Shown: positions 13,071-26,149 of the stretch, in pieces
How positions within the stretch are numbered: position 1 is the stretch's first letter
How the letters are laid out: every line of letters starts with the position of its first letter
Origin: Lutjanus erythropterus
Lineage: Eukaryota > Chordata > Actinopteri > Lutjaniformes > Lutjanidae
Direction of reading: 5' to 3'
NCBI GenBank assembly: GCA_020091685.1
Contig: CM034600.1
Coordinates: 13,600,938-13,664,937 of the forward strand
DNA: 64,000 nt
Program-made: the position numbers and the translations under genes
Notes under the pieces: generated by a model
Database searches by the model: none
Seen by the model: only the letters and a program-made list of their open reading frames with translations
What the model was told of the DNA's origin: nothing

Positions 13071-16000
13071 GTGAGGATAGTGTTGAGAACAGACTCACTG
13101 ATACATAAAGACACCCGCAGGTTGAAGAATATGTTATATCTGTCCACCACATGCACTGCAGTGTTGGTAACAGGCCGCAGGAAGCTGCGTGTCCACCTTT
13201 CATGTTGCTGCCTCTCGTTTACTTTTGGCTCTTGCCTATTAATGAAACGTTCTCTCTGAAAACCCAATTACATGATAAATGTGGAAAAAAGACTTGAGCC
13301 TCAGACAGTGCTGTTGTAAATTGGGATAGCCAACATTAACAGTTGTCACACTGCTGCTAATCAAGTCCGGTTTTGTTTTGTGAGCCTGTCGCTACATCTG
13401 GAAAAACACATCATTGTTATGATTGAACTTTTTTCCATTAACAGGCTTTGTCTCTGAGCTGTTTCCTCTCTGTTAAAGTGAGAAATCATTCATATTGAAT
13501 TTACTATAATGTCTCTCAGTCTGTGAGGTTGAGACGTCCATGTGGACAGATTCTAAGCGTCTTATTTTAAGGTTCATTCAAAGATTTCAAGAACACCATT
13601 ATCCACTTGTCGTCTTAATGGGGAAAAGAGTGTCCACTAACAATGGTGACACCATTAATGCTGCTCTTTGTCTCTGAAGATTGACTGCTGGGTGAAAGGT
13701 CTTATTGGCAGTACATTTTTGACAACAACTCAATTGTTTGTCAGGACAGTTAGGGTGAAAGATAAACTCCATAAATCCAAGAAGGAACAAACATGCTTTT
13801 TGCACTTTCAGACACGCTGGATCAAAACAGGAGGAGGTAGTTCAAGTTAGATGTTTCTTAGCTGATTTGTGATGTAATAAGTAATTAAATATTGTTGTAT
13901 TGTTGTATTTAATACCCTTCTTTCTCCTTATGGTTTCTCTCTGTATAAGAAACAGTTTGCACACACCAGAAAGTCAGTTTTAACGACTGATAAATATGAC
14001 TCGGGTAGTCACGTAGAAATGCCTTTAAAATTATTGTTATTAAACGTTGTTATTGTGAGAAAATGTTAAAGGCACAAACAGCATTGTGACAGTAAGATTG
14101 TGGACCAAGAAACTTGTGGCTAATTAACTGTTAATTGTCACATAGAGATCAAAGCAGCCTAAATGCAGAAGACAGCAGGCAGAAAGGATCAAAAGCAGAA
14201 TATTTATTTGAAAAAAAACAAAACAGAAACTGTGATTCATGAACAAGATCACAGATTACAAAAACTGAACTCCAAAACTGCACTAATGGTGTGTTTCAGA
14301 CAAAATGGCACTTAAAAATGTCCGTCCTCCTACAAGAAAAAGTGCACTTGTGCACTCATAGTTAGAGTTCCTACTTGGGGCAGATCCATCTGCCCCCACT
14401 TCATGATTAAGCAGCTGTCTTACGTCACACAACAGTAGCAACACCCATGGAAGTCTAAAATAATACAAATTATCATATAGTTAAACCTGTTCTGCATGTA
14501 AATTGATGTTAGAGTATGCCGTCAGTGTCATTTAGTGTTGTAAAACAAAATGTATAATGGCATCTGTTACCTCATGCATCACTTTTCCTCCTCTGTTTCA
14601 TTTATGCAAGGAGGCTGCACTGCTGAGAGTTCAGTTGTGTGTGCACTTGAAATGTGTCACAGTCAGCTATGTTTTTTTGTTTACGTTTGGCAATGTGCAC
14701 CAGGAACGCCTGGAGGCTGGAATTTGGAAATTTCAACTGGAAAAGTCTGACCTCTGATTTTGACTGGAACGTGGCATATGTCCACATAAACAAGCAGACA
14801 GAGAAGCAACGGGAGACGCAGGGAAAATGGGAAACATAAGGAAACATGCAGGCACGGCCTCGGCTTTGACACTGATGAAAAAATTGTTGCTATGGTTTGG
14901 TCATTTTGTTTTGTTCTTTGGTCTTTTTATGAAATCTAAATATGTCAAAAGTGACCGAAAGCAGTCCCTTCAAAGTGGTGTAAAATAGTGTGTCACAGCT
15001 ATTCATTGCAGTTTTTCTGGGCTCAGTATCTGTGCTGTCTGTCCATGTGCTTGAGATGATGAGATCCAGACATCCAGTGCTAACTTTCAGATGTTATGAT
15101 TACCTCAGGATATGATGTTAACAATGGACTGGCTACATCTCTCCACACTGGTGAATTATGAAGTAGAAAGAACTTTTTTTTTCACAGCTCAGCACAACTG
15201 TGCCAGGTCAGCTGCACTACAGTACATGTATTTTAAATAAATATAGGTGACTTTATTCAAGCAGGAGAATTCATTCAATCCAAAAGCATTTTTTTAAAGG
15301 AGGCCTGAGTTAAGAGTGAGTGGTTGAGAAGGATGTGAGGGAGGGGACATTTTAAACATTTAAAACGTACCTTTCTGGCAGTTTCAGGTCCAGAAAACTG
15401 AACTGTACATTAGTTGAGATCCATGTCCACATCTTTCAGCTGCTTCTAGTCGCTCCAGTTGCTGCCTTTGTCTGTCCTCTGAGGTTAGGTGGTGGTGACA
15501 TGATTTCCCCTGGCCTCCACAGTGACTTAGGTGTTATGTCACCAGTCGATTTCCCATTTTGCTTAAGGTGGTCAAAAAAAAAAAAAAAAACTCAAGAGGT
15601 GTGCGTAGGAAAATTCTAGGATCAAAACAAAAGCCACCTCAAAAAACAGCTGCTGGCATTGCAGACTGGACTTCTGGATCTACTTTTTTCATTTCATGGC
15701 ATATTTTCTATTTTATTATTTTCTACAACCAGATAAATGTAGATAAAATGACATCGCCTTCAGATATTTCCAGAACAGATAGAGTGATTGAAGTCAAACG
15801 TGTTAAAGGATTTTAAAATAACCATGGGGAACAGGGTTTGTTGTGTTAAGGTGAAAAGGTGTCTCTCAGTCTAAGTGGACTCTGATGTGGTTCGTTTGTG
15901 ACGTGAAAGCAAACGAAGCAGCCACAGGATTTAATGATAACAGATATGTGATTTTAGCATGAGAGCTATTAATAAATCCATCCCGCTGATCATGAAATCT

Positions 16001-16999
16001 GATCAGGAAGACATCTTATAATGGATCTGTATAGGCCATGTATGTACTTATGCAAATAGTTTGGTAACCATGGTAACGCGTATCACATCAGCATGGGTAT
16101 TTTCTCTGATTAAAACTGCTGTGCTTGTATCCTACTCTGTGCACTTTATCAGTTCATTAAGTCAATTAAAAAGTGTGGCAGTGATCCCACAGTAATAAGC
16201 CCAGAATCATTAATGTACAAGGCACCTTCTTTTTGTCCTGCCTCTACCTGTTAGTCAGTCTTTATAACATGCAGTCAATTTGCAGTCTGGTAATACTAAT
16301 AATGTTTATAATCCGTTATTTCTTTGTGATCTTTAAGACATATACATACATGTCAGAGGCACTGAAGTGCTGCATAAACCTTTGTTTAGTCACTGGAATT
16401 TGATTTGCCCACGAGTCCTGATGATGCAGGATGACAGTCGCCAAAACTGTCCAATCAACAAGCTCCTGTCAGTCTGTATATTCCTCTTGGCTTTATTGGT
16501 AGAAGTCGGTGTGAACCAGATCAGAACTAAAATGCAACAACGTTTGTTTTTTTTTCCCTGGTCCAGACGAAATGAATCAGAATACAAGTGAAAAGCTTTG
16601 ACCCTCAGAATTAGTTACTAGTTAGAATAATGTTATCATGAGTCTAATACAAAATGGATTATTGTGTCCTAAACTGAGCCTTTTGGGCATCATTTCCTCA
16701 CAGGGAGGGTACTGCCACCACAATCTCTACCATTTACATATTTGAGACTATAGGTGTCAAAATTGGTGGTTCGTTGATGGTTTGGTAGGGGTTTCTCAAT
16801 TCCAGCCAAGATCGTAGAACCAGCCTGAGAAGCTAAAGACAGGGCAAAAAAAGCCCAAAACCATGATAACTAGTACTTCTCCACTGATGTTTAAAAGCCA
16901 ACTGGATGAAAGGAGACCAGCTAGCCTGGTGGAGGGCACTGTCAGAAAATATAAGAAATCACTTCAGGGCAAAACCCAAAAACAGATTTATGAACTGTA

Positions 17000-17420
17000 G
17001 CACTGTTCACATGCGTAAGGCAATTTCATAGTGCTTGACACTGACAATCTAAAAGAGAATGTAAAAGAAAATGTAAACATGAACAAAACAAGAGAAAATC
17101 ATGAGGAAGATAAGTACAGGCAGCAGAGAATAATGGGGTTTTAAGCCTGCTCTTACAGATAGTAAGAGCTGAGGCACACCTTGGACGTCTGGTAATTTGT
17201 TCCTTTAGTGTTTCCCACAGTAACTAATGAAGCCTCACCGAAGCCTTTATTCTTATTCTTTGAGTAGTAAGCAAGGTAGTTAAAGAGGATCTAAGAGGTC
17301 TGCAGTCTCATATTGCACAAACAGTTCAGCAATATTTTGTTTTGGTAAGCCATTTAGTGATTTATATACGAACTCCAAACTCCTGGAGATGTGATAGACT
17401 ATTGATTCCTGACAGTGGAA
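17000..17420. repeat. Degenerate dispersed teleost repeat
   Basis: Phrases such as GGTAATTTGTTCCTTTAGTG, GAAGCCTCACCGAAGCC and AAGCCATTTAGTGATTTATA occur in the order I remember from a high-copy fish repeat, which carries the sense AGG CCATTTAGTGATTTATAG. The copy is diverged and its limits are approximate. No coding frame of useful length is present. Confidence 0.4.
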
Positions 17421-18173
17421 AAAATATCAAAAGGTGGAATTTTGCCCATTGATATTTTTCCATAAACAGTGAAGAACTAACTCAACTGCCATGCAAATCA
17501 GTGTGAAGCTAGAAGACCACACACCAGCAGATAAACAGACAAAATGAACATTAAATACTGCAAGATGGGAAGTTAAGAACCAGGACATTAAACAGACTGA
17601 AGTCTGTGTCTGTGCTTGAGATCCATGAGATCATTTATGTGGAGGATGTTTAGATGATTTGTTTATGAATTTTTGGAGGTCCTGTCTAGCTTTAACAGTC
17701 CACTGACTAATTGCACAGTTTTTCAACAGTGTTCGCTGAAGAGCAGAGCAGATTTACTATACTGTAATATCATCAGAGAGAAAAACACCCGACTCACAAA
17801 CGACGTTTGGAAGGGGAGAGTGAGATGAGGTTTGCTCTTTGTAAGCTCACAACTAGATGCCACTAAATCCAACACAGTGATCCTTTAAATATATTTACTG
17901 GAACAGACCAGTTATAGCTTCTGATAATCGTAGCACAGTAAACATTTTTACAAACTCAATTCAGTGAAAGGCGTGGTTTAAAACAGCATTTGTTTTCATG
18001 CGTTATCAATGCAAAAGCAGAACAAATCCAAAGGTTTGTTGATTCATGAACACAAATCTGGATTGGACAAGCAAACAAATGACTATGGAGCAAACTGCTG
18101 AACACAGTGTGATTGAAGGGTTAATGTGAAGGATCACACTGGCTGCATGTCAACAGTAATACTTAGAGAAGGG

Positions 18174-18195
18174 GTTAATTAATTGATTAATTAAC
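18174..18195. repeat. Short AT-rich palindrome
   Basis: Two 10-bp arms (GTTAATTAAT and its complement) are separated by TG. The TTAATTAA cores also resemble homeodomain or MADS-like AT sites. It may be no more than chance in this AT-rich stretch. Confidence 0.5.
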
Positions 18196-19710
18196 TGGCA
18201 TATTTTAAAACAGTTTAGAAAGTAATTGCATTTGCAATTAATGCGTGCCATTAAAAATATAAAAACATAATACAATTAGCATTTAATTAAGCAACTGTGA
18301 TTTATTTGTGTTGTCATTTTTCTTTTCTTAATTTCATTTATTCCATTGTCTCTTCCTCTCATTAAATCTTACACTTCATTTGTCACCTAATTTACTACAA
18401 CAACTTCTGTTTGTGAAACTCTCAAGAGACCTTATATTTATTAATGTCTCTTTCTGATGTTAAGTACAAACAGTGTGTTTTGAGATGAAATTCAGGCTTG
18501 CGCATTGTTCAGACATTTTATAATATTTTAAAAATGTTTAAAAATTCTAAAATAATGCCTGGTATAAAACTTAGATGACTTAGACGATACAAAAAGATGG
18601 CAAAAGATGGCAGGCTGTGTGAGACCTAAAGCATCAGTGTCACACTGAGATGACATCTATGCTGACTGGATTGATTTTCCTTTGCAAAGACGTATGAATA
18701 TTTAACCTTAGCGTCTAACTCCAGCCCGAGTGGTGCGGAGACGCTATGTTCAGCTTTTTAAACATCAGAAAATGGCTACACTCGTATCACAGTCTGTGAG
18801 TCACTTGTTTATTAGTGTCTTTTCTTGTTCTTCGCCGACACAGTTTCATTTTCCCTCTAACCACAGACTTGCCATGTCATACTGAACAATAATGTGTATT
18901 ATTTGGCACTGAGAATATAAGTCAGCGAGGTGTTGGCCACTGATGTACCACAGCAGTGTTCAGTCACTGCTCGGCTCCATTATCCATTACAGCAAAATGC
19001 CCAAAGGTACAAAGAAGGAGAAGAAAGGCAGAAAACTTCAAAAGGTGAATGTTGGATGAAAGGAGATATGAGGGAGAAGGGAGCACTAAAGGTGACAGAG
19101 ATAGTGTGTGAGAGAGAAATAAAAGCACCAGTGCTGCATAACAAATACTGAACAATGATGCTCTTGTTCATTGATTTTAAATTTAATTTCACTGATCCAT
19201 TAGGATTCGTACAAACCTGACATTTCTATGTAATGTTTGCTTTGTTAGCAGATAAAAGGAATAATGTGTGAATTGTTGAAACACTTCAACCGTGGCACGA
19301 CTTCTGATGTTACTATTGCCTGGAATCTACGACATTAAAAAAAAAGAAATGGAAATTTACCCCTTCAAATTTAGTAGCATCTATTAAATCCACTAAATGT
19401 GAGGGGAGGTTTTGAGCTATGTGAATCCTTTAAAATTGGGCTGGACCTGATTCAGAATTTTGTCAGTCAAATTGGATTTGATTAATCAGTATGAATATTT
19501 AACTATTCGTCGGCTGTATTGAACTGCCAGAACAAGGTTTGGTGGGACGTTCAGAGTGACAGCAATGTTTGTGAAATACAGTCAACAAGCCAAGTTAATC
19601 CTCCCAGCTAATGTGTGCTAACTGCACTAATGACAGGTTGTGAATATGAGCGGAGCTGGAAACCGTATCATATTCAATTCTGTGTACAGGAAAAAGGGTT
19701 TCTCTCCTAA

Positions 19711-19752
19711 ACACATTATACATGTTAACACATTTTAACATGTATAATGTGT
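19711..19752. repeat. Perfect 18-bp inverted repeat, 6-base loop
   Basis: ACACATTATACATGTTAA at 19711-19728 is followed by CACATT and then its exact reverse complement at 19735-19752. There are no mismatches. The stem is too short for an ordinary microRNA precursor, and it has no poly-T after it that would suggest a Pol III unit. It may be the remnant centre of a small inverted-repeat transposon, or a recent local duplication-inversion. Confidence 0.85.
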
Positions 19753-20770
19753 TGCTGCTGAAAATGTGTGAAAACATTGAGGACTATGTAGTACTGAATT
19801 TTGGAGTTGGACTGTTAAACTGTGGTTCACAGTTTCTGTGTTCAGGATTCTTTGAAGCATTGCTTGATGACATGCCATGTTCCCCCCAAAACTATATAAG
19901 CCCCACGAACCAACTCACTTCAGTTCCAACAACCCAACACAGAAGAAAAAAAAAATACCGTTCTGTCACCGTCCTCTGGCTCTGGTGGCTCAAACATGTC
20001 TGGACATAAAAAACATGAAGCTGCCAGATGGAGTATCTGTGTTTCAGATCGTTTTCAGGTCATAGTGGTGTTTGACACTCTGATGGTGGAGTGGACACCT
20101 GCCCGGCGTTTCAGAGCCGAGAAAACTGCTCGTTTTTTTCATGATTTTGAGACCTAATTTTATATACTTTGGGATTTTTTTAGTCATTCAAATTTGGCTG
20201 GTGATAAATAACACATTTGTGTGGTCTGACACATTTTATTGTTCCTTTACACAATCTTCAAGTTGTATGAACTGAGTAGAAGACAGGAGATTACATTATG
20301 TCGGCGCTTCTTTTCCTACAGACAGCTGCCACACAGCTGTCCATGTACGCATCCGTTTGGGAATATATTCAGGCCTTCAGACTCCCCCTAGGTTCATGTC
20401 CGCAGCTGACTGTATACCCATTGCAGACATCCTCATTGAGCGGACAACGACTTGACCTAGTGAAGTAATTTTACCCCAGAGAAAAAGCGAGTGTTCAGTC
20501 TGCAGCTACTTCTGGGAACTTAGATTTCCACAGAAGTTCACTGAACAGCGACTTACAAAAACACACAACAAAACAAACAAAAAAATGACTGCTCAACTTG
20601 AAGAGTCGCAGTCAAATGAGAGGTTTTCACTTGTTCCAAATTTTCGACATTCATGGTGCAGCCCCATTTTAAAACATTAAAAAAAGGACATTTATGGTAA
20701 CAATACTGACTAAAGCAAGCAGAAGTACATACCGTCCTATAGAATATATAGGATACTATGTACAATATTT

Positions 20771-20808
20771 GCAATATTGTCTATTCTATATAGAACAGAC
20801 AATATTGC
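20771..20808. repeat. 38-bp near-perfect palindrome
   Basis: The sequence starts GCAATATTGTCT and ends AGACAATATTGC, with its centre at TATA (20788-20791). Only one symmetric position pair (A opposite C) breaks the dyad. There is no spacer, so it would extrude as a cruciform rather than a looped hairpin. No gene feature is associated. Confidence 0.85.
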
Positions 20809-23800
20809 ATATGCCTTGGAAAAAACATAAAGTAGAAGACTCTGTCTTGTCTTTGTCTTATTTAAATCAAATAGTTCCTTGTTGTGGAGTATAGGTACAG
20901 TACACTATGTGACTGAATATATGAGACACTTTCTTTGATTCCCAGCAACAAAAGAAACAATCTTGCCTGCCAAATGTGTTTCTGCAGAAGTTGTCTGAAG
21001 TAAGGGCTGTTATTTCACCTGCATATTGCCTTGTTCCCTTCCTCTTTTGTAGCCCTTTGTGGCCACTTGGTAATTTAAACATGCAATTTCAAGGAAAAGA
21101 AAAGAGCAATAGAAAAAACTTTACTCATGAAGGCTGTGGCTAAAATAGCAAAACTATGGCTCAAAGGTATTACAATCCCAGCTTAGTGCATACAGTATGC
21201 AGCCCTGGCATGGACTAACAGCAGATTAGCTGCATCAAACAGCTCCTCAGAGAGGGGACTCGCTGGCTGACCTTCAGCTCTGCACACTGTCCAAGATCTA
21301 CTTTCTGCATGAATCAATTATTAATCACGAAGGTCTTTAAAAGATCTCCCAGTCTCATCAAGGCTCATTTTTTTGTGTGATGTCATTGAGCAGGGCACGC
21401 TTCACTGAGCCTAATACATCTGTGCCAGAGGTAGTTTACCTGAATGAGACTCAACTGGCTGCTGGCCCTAACATGTAAAAACACTCAATGGGCCGACAGC
21501 AAGGGACAAAATAGATGCTTTCAGTGAATTGCAGGGTTAGAAAGCTGCATGGAAATGAATGACTGTTATTGTAATGTACCTCATTCTGATTTCTCATATG
21601 ATCATTGCACTTAATCACATTTTCACACGTCTTCACTCAGTGGGATTTTCATTATCACCTTGGTGTAATTTCTCAAATGTCTTATTGTGTGAGATCTATG
21701 ATTCTGGTGATCTAACTTCATATATCAGATAGAGGGGTGACAATTAGGGATGCTCTTGAATCTGAATACCTTACTTGGGAGTGCACAAATAATGTGATGG
21801 AAACATATTTCTTCTATCCAAAGACGATTTAATGTGACATCCAGTATAAATCACCATGGCTTCTTCTGGTCTTCCGTCTGAATACAGATACAGAGACAGG
21901 TCATTTTGTTGGTTGAACAGATCCAGATACAAATACAGTAATGATGTCTCTGTGCACCTCTTGTGACAATGAGAACGGTCATATTTTGCCCAGTGCACAG
22001 AAAAGTGCCTGCACCTCAAACCTGAGACAGTCATGTCCAGGAAATACAGTTGTCATTGTTAAAAGCAATGTTTGACAGGGCCAAGGATGTATGAAAAGAA
22101 TTAAAGATTCCAAGATAGTGTATATTTATTCCACTGAAAGCTGGTAACTCAGTGCATAACGCCTCAAACTTTTCTGTCTTCTTTGTTTGATTCTGTGTTC
22201 TGCAGTCCACTGTATGTGTGCATTAATGTGTTTTATTAATTAACTGTTAATAATGATTAATCCTTCATAACCCTTCATTAACCCTTCATACAGTAATTGA
22301 ACCTGTATTTGACTGTGAAGTTTCATGTCAACAGTTTTACAGACATAAGATAATTATTTATTGATTACAGCAGCATGAAGACAAAAATAAGTAGAGATAA
22401 AAAGAAAATCTTAAAAATATGGTTGGGTAGAGCCAGAAAAAGAGAGCAGAGCTTGTTTTGCTGGTGAAACAAATGAATAGAAGCATCTTCACTACCTAGG
22501 ATGCCAAAGAAAGTCTGTTGAAAATGAATTTGAAGAGCAGCAGCCAACAATAGCAACAGAAATGTATTACCACAAACACATTTCTTAACAGTTTGTGTTA
22601 AAACAGTTAGTGATTACCACTTCACACATCATTAAAGCATATGTTAAGATCACTGACTATTTCCGCTGGTTATGGAAATGATACTGTATAATTTTTTTAA
22701 AATTATAATTTATTTCTTTGATTTACTCCCTCACATTTTGCAAAATGAACTTCCAAATGCAGTTGAAAAGACAAAACAAATAGAAAAACAAACAAAAAGA
22801 CTGAAGGAAGAAAAATATGAACAAAAGTCTTTAATGGGACTAAAACATTATTCCTACTGCATGGGTGCCATTTTTTCCAAATGTATTTGCCTGTAGTTTC
22901 AGTTCGTGAGTACTTTTTCCATTACATAAATATACTTCAAACTGCTTGTCCATGTTCCTGTGGAAGGTGTTTCCTTGCTGAGCCACTGGCCTGTTATACA
23001 TTTAATGTCAGAACATTTAATAAGTATGAATATTTTCAGCAGTTACTCCCAGTACTGCTGTCTTAGGGCTCATTCTCAGGCATATCTCCAAAATATTATT
23101 TGTAAAAAGAAAGACTTGGGTCCAGAAAATCAATACTTTGGAACATGACCAAAAAACATGCAATTAGTTTGCAGATTGTTTTCCACATTTCCTCCAGCGG
23201 GATTGAAACATGGAGATCATTTTAACCAAATTAGTTTTGTTGGCATGGCTTTTAATAACTCATCCACATCTCGTAAAATCATACTCAAACCTAAATGATG
23301 AAATGGTTTGTATATCAGTGCCTTCTAACAACTACTTGGTGTAGGTCAGACCATAGTCTCCTGTATCAGTTTCACACATTTTATACTTTTGCCTATAGTC
23401 ACTGAGAGAGTACAGGCATTATTTTAATGATCAATAAATCGGTCAGTGTTGTTTTTTACTCTGAGGACAGCCTTCAAACTCAGAAAGTCATGAGTTTTTT
23501 TTAAAGGCTTGCCTGCATGAGTACAAGAGCCCCCTCACTGAACAACACCTCACTGAAATTTCAGGTCTAATTCTTGGAGAAACTGTTTGCAGCATGTACT
23601 TTGATAAGAGCATTTTTTCATTTCCCATGTACATCTTTTATTATTTATGACTTTGGCTATTTTATAAGATCTCAGTCACATGCTCGAGATCCGTCTCAGA
23701 CTGCAGGGATAACACCTTCTCTCCCCGTCTCTATGGCAACAGCAGTAATAATACAGTACAGACACATCAAAGAGAATAAAGAAACACATCAGCAATGCCC

Positions 23801-24330
23801 AGTACTATTAATTGACTGTTTTTTTTCCTTCAACCTCCCTGCAGTGACAAAAGGAGACAGGCCCAAATTTTTTTGATGAGTCAAAAGCATTAAATGGATT
23901 AGAAGGTTGAAATCAAAGGTGGGGTAGAGGCAAGGAGTCGACATGATGAATATATAGTTATAAGCATTATGATCCACTAAAAAAGTAAAATGCAACTTAA
24001 TTTGTACATATTTTCTAAGTTTTGTCTCTTATTTTAGGTACACCAAAAGCCTTGTTTATAAATGTTCTTCTTATTTCAGTCAGTAAATTCATTGTCAGAC
24101 CATCATTCATTGTCCCTCTGCTGACACTCTCAGTGGACTTCAAGAAGGTCATGATGCAACAACATGAAGTAGATTGCAAGAGCAGACACAAAGTTTTTCT
24201 CAGCTGACTGTATCAGTATACCAGCTTGTTTTAATGCTGAGTTAGTAATTATACATGTTGGTCCATACTTTGATTTCAGCTTATATTATTTAAAGTGAAT
24301 ACTGCTGTGTCATGCTAAGTTTTCAAGCGA

Positions 24331-25182
24331 TTTAAAGGGATAGTTCAGATTATTTGAAGTGGGGTTTGTGAGGTACTCATCCATAGTCAGTGTATTACCT
24401 ACAGTAGATGCACCCCACTGCCCAGTTTGGAGAAGCAGCAGGAGTCCCAGTGTAGGAAGCTAGGCGCCTAAAAAAAGGTCCACCTACAAAAATCAAAATC
24501 AGTGAAGTGTATGCTACATTTAGAATATTTTCACCACTTTACCCTGCCATCAGACAGCCTTTCCCAACAGGAATCTGCTGTTATATAAGCCAAATAACGC
24601 TTTCTCTCACTCAACCACACTACTTTGACAAAAACATTAATTTTATCTTGCAGAACTTGGGAATTGCTGGTCTACTACTTCCTTGATTGGTTAATTTGTT
24701 TGTGTTATTGTGTGACTTTGGGTAAACTGAACTAACCTGTTAAAATGCCAAATTCATTCCAACAATACAAGCAAAATAACAAGGCAGCTGTAAACCAGCA
24801 GCCCCTGTGAACTTTGAGAGAAAATTACTGATTTCAGCCATGGAGTTTGGTTTGATTGAAAAAAACGATGTTTGGCGTATACATCAGTGATTTCCCAGGG
24901 GAAAAGGCAGTCTGACAGCAAGGTAAAGTGGTGAAACTATTACAAATATAAAGCACACTTAATGTGATATTGATTGTTTTTTTTAGGTGGGCATTTTTTT
25001 TAGGCAGCTAAAATACTTTTTGCTGCTGACCCCATCCACAGCACTACATTGCTTAGCTTCCATGCTGGTACTCCTGCTGCTACCTGGGGACGTGCCAATC
25101 TCCATCTACTGTAGGTGCTACACTGACTATTGATATGTACCTCATACAACCCACTTCAAATAGTCTGAACTATCCCTTTAAA
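24331..25182. mobile_element. Foldback MITE-like element, copy B (intact ends)
   Basis: The element has perfect 19-bp terminal inverted repeats: TTTAAAGGGATAGTTCAGA at 24331-24349 and its exact complement at 25164-25182. Long imperfect inverted arms run inwards (AGAATATTTTCACCACTTTACC on the left, its complement on the right near 24930), so the whole 852 bp folds on itself. There is no transposase. Copies A and C share the same arms. It stops about 300 bp before the exon at 25481. I could not define a target-site duplication with confidence. The family is recognised from memory as common in percomorphs. Confidence 0.8.
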
Positions 25183-25480
25183 ACTTTAACAATGTTGGGG
25201 TGAGATAGTTGCAATTTGAGAACTCTCTCACAACTTCTGCTAAAAACAACAAAATTAATTTTCCATGAATGGCTGGAGGACAGAGTAGCTGAAATCAAAC
25301 ATAAAGATTTTAAAAAGTTGAGGCGCTCTTGGGAAATTATATTAAATCAAGATGAAAGGACTTTGAGATGTTCTTCTTTCCTTGCTGGAATGAAAATGAC
25401 TTTTATGGCAGCATACTTACTTACAGTATATTGGATGAGCATCAAACATGTTTTTTTTCCTTTTTCCTCGTCTCCTCAAG

Positions 25481-25665
25481 GCTGTGTGGTGACGGTGACG
25501 GGGCGGCTCACGTTCGTCAGTAACAAGTCGATGGAAATCGAAGTGTTGGTAGATGCCTCCTCGCTGGTGGAGGCAAAGGAAGGGAAATATCGAGCTGTCT
25601 CGGCCTTCTTCACCTTCATCTCACTGGACAAGGACAACAAGCCTCTGGCTGTCCCTCCTCTGAAG
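25481..25665 (+). CDS. acot7: acot7 coding exon: core of second hotdog domain
   Basis: The exon supplies the remaining strands of the C-terminal hotdog domain of acyl-CoA thioesterase 7. After completing the split Gly codon it reads CVVTVTGRLTFVSN, then KSMEIEVLVDASSLVEAKEG, a YRAVSAFFTFISL segment and ends PLAVPPLK. The SNKSMEIEVLVDA block is close to the mammalian sequence as I remember it. The acceptor CTCAAG follows a strong pyrimidine tract. The exon is 185 nt and the donor after the AAG codon is GTTGGT at 25666. Phase 0 at this end fits the next exon exactly. A second GT lies four bases further on (25670), making a tandem donor whose use would shift frame. The open frame continues 5' into the intron to 25216, but that part is not ACOT7-like. 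Confidence 0.95.
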
Positions 25666-26149
25666 GTTGGTACCTAATAATCTCTGCTTTCAAAAGTCTG
25701 TCAGTTTATTAAAAGCTGAATGCAGATATAATTTGATCCTATACATAATTTTGTATCTACAGAGGGCTATATATATAGGTCAGTATAGATACAGGTGTAT
25801 ATATAGAGGTCTTACACAAGTTTATTCAAAACCGTAGTCGCTCAGTTTTTTATGGTAAAAAATCAATGGATTTTTTTTATCAATCCTTTCTGTTGAGGCA
25901 GTACTTTTAAAGTCTGTACACACTTTTCAATTTTGTTTAGGATGAGCGCTGATAAAGATTCAATTGGAAATTTGTCCTTTTGGCAAATTATTAAATAAAA
26001 AATAAATAAAAATTGACTTTACAGAACAGACGTGAGGTCGACTTTTCTATAGTTTTGCCAAAAAGAAATAGCAGAAAGTATATTTACAGACAGGGTATCA
26101 AAAATAAGTTTGTATTTAAAAAGATGAACTCTTTATTTGAAGGGATGTG

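Larger units (their letters stand above)
13071..25480 (+). other. acot7: acot7 intron of 12.4 kb
   Basis: Starts GTGAGG and ends in a pyrimidine-rich TTTTTTTTCC...CTCAAG acceptor. No exon of acot7 or of another gene was recognised inside, and the coding frames of the flanking exons join directly. It contains a degenerate dispersed repeat (about 17000-17420), a perfect 18-bp hairpin (19711-19752), a 38-bp palindrome (20771-20808) and a full foldback element close to its 3' end (24331-25182). The remainder is AT-rich unique-looking sequence. Confidence 0.85.

Noticed and set aside
25216..25480. 5' extension of the open frame in front of the acot7 exon
   Set aside because: It precedes a good pyrimidine tract and AG, is AT-rich, and has no ACOT7 similarity; it is intron that happens to be open.
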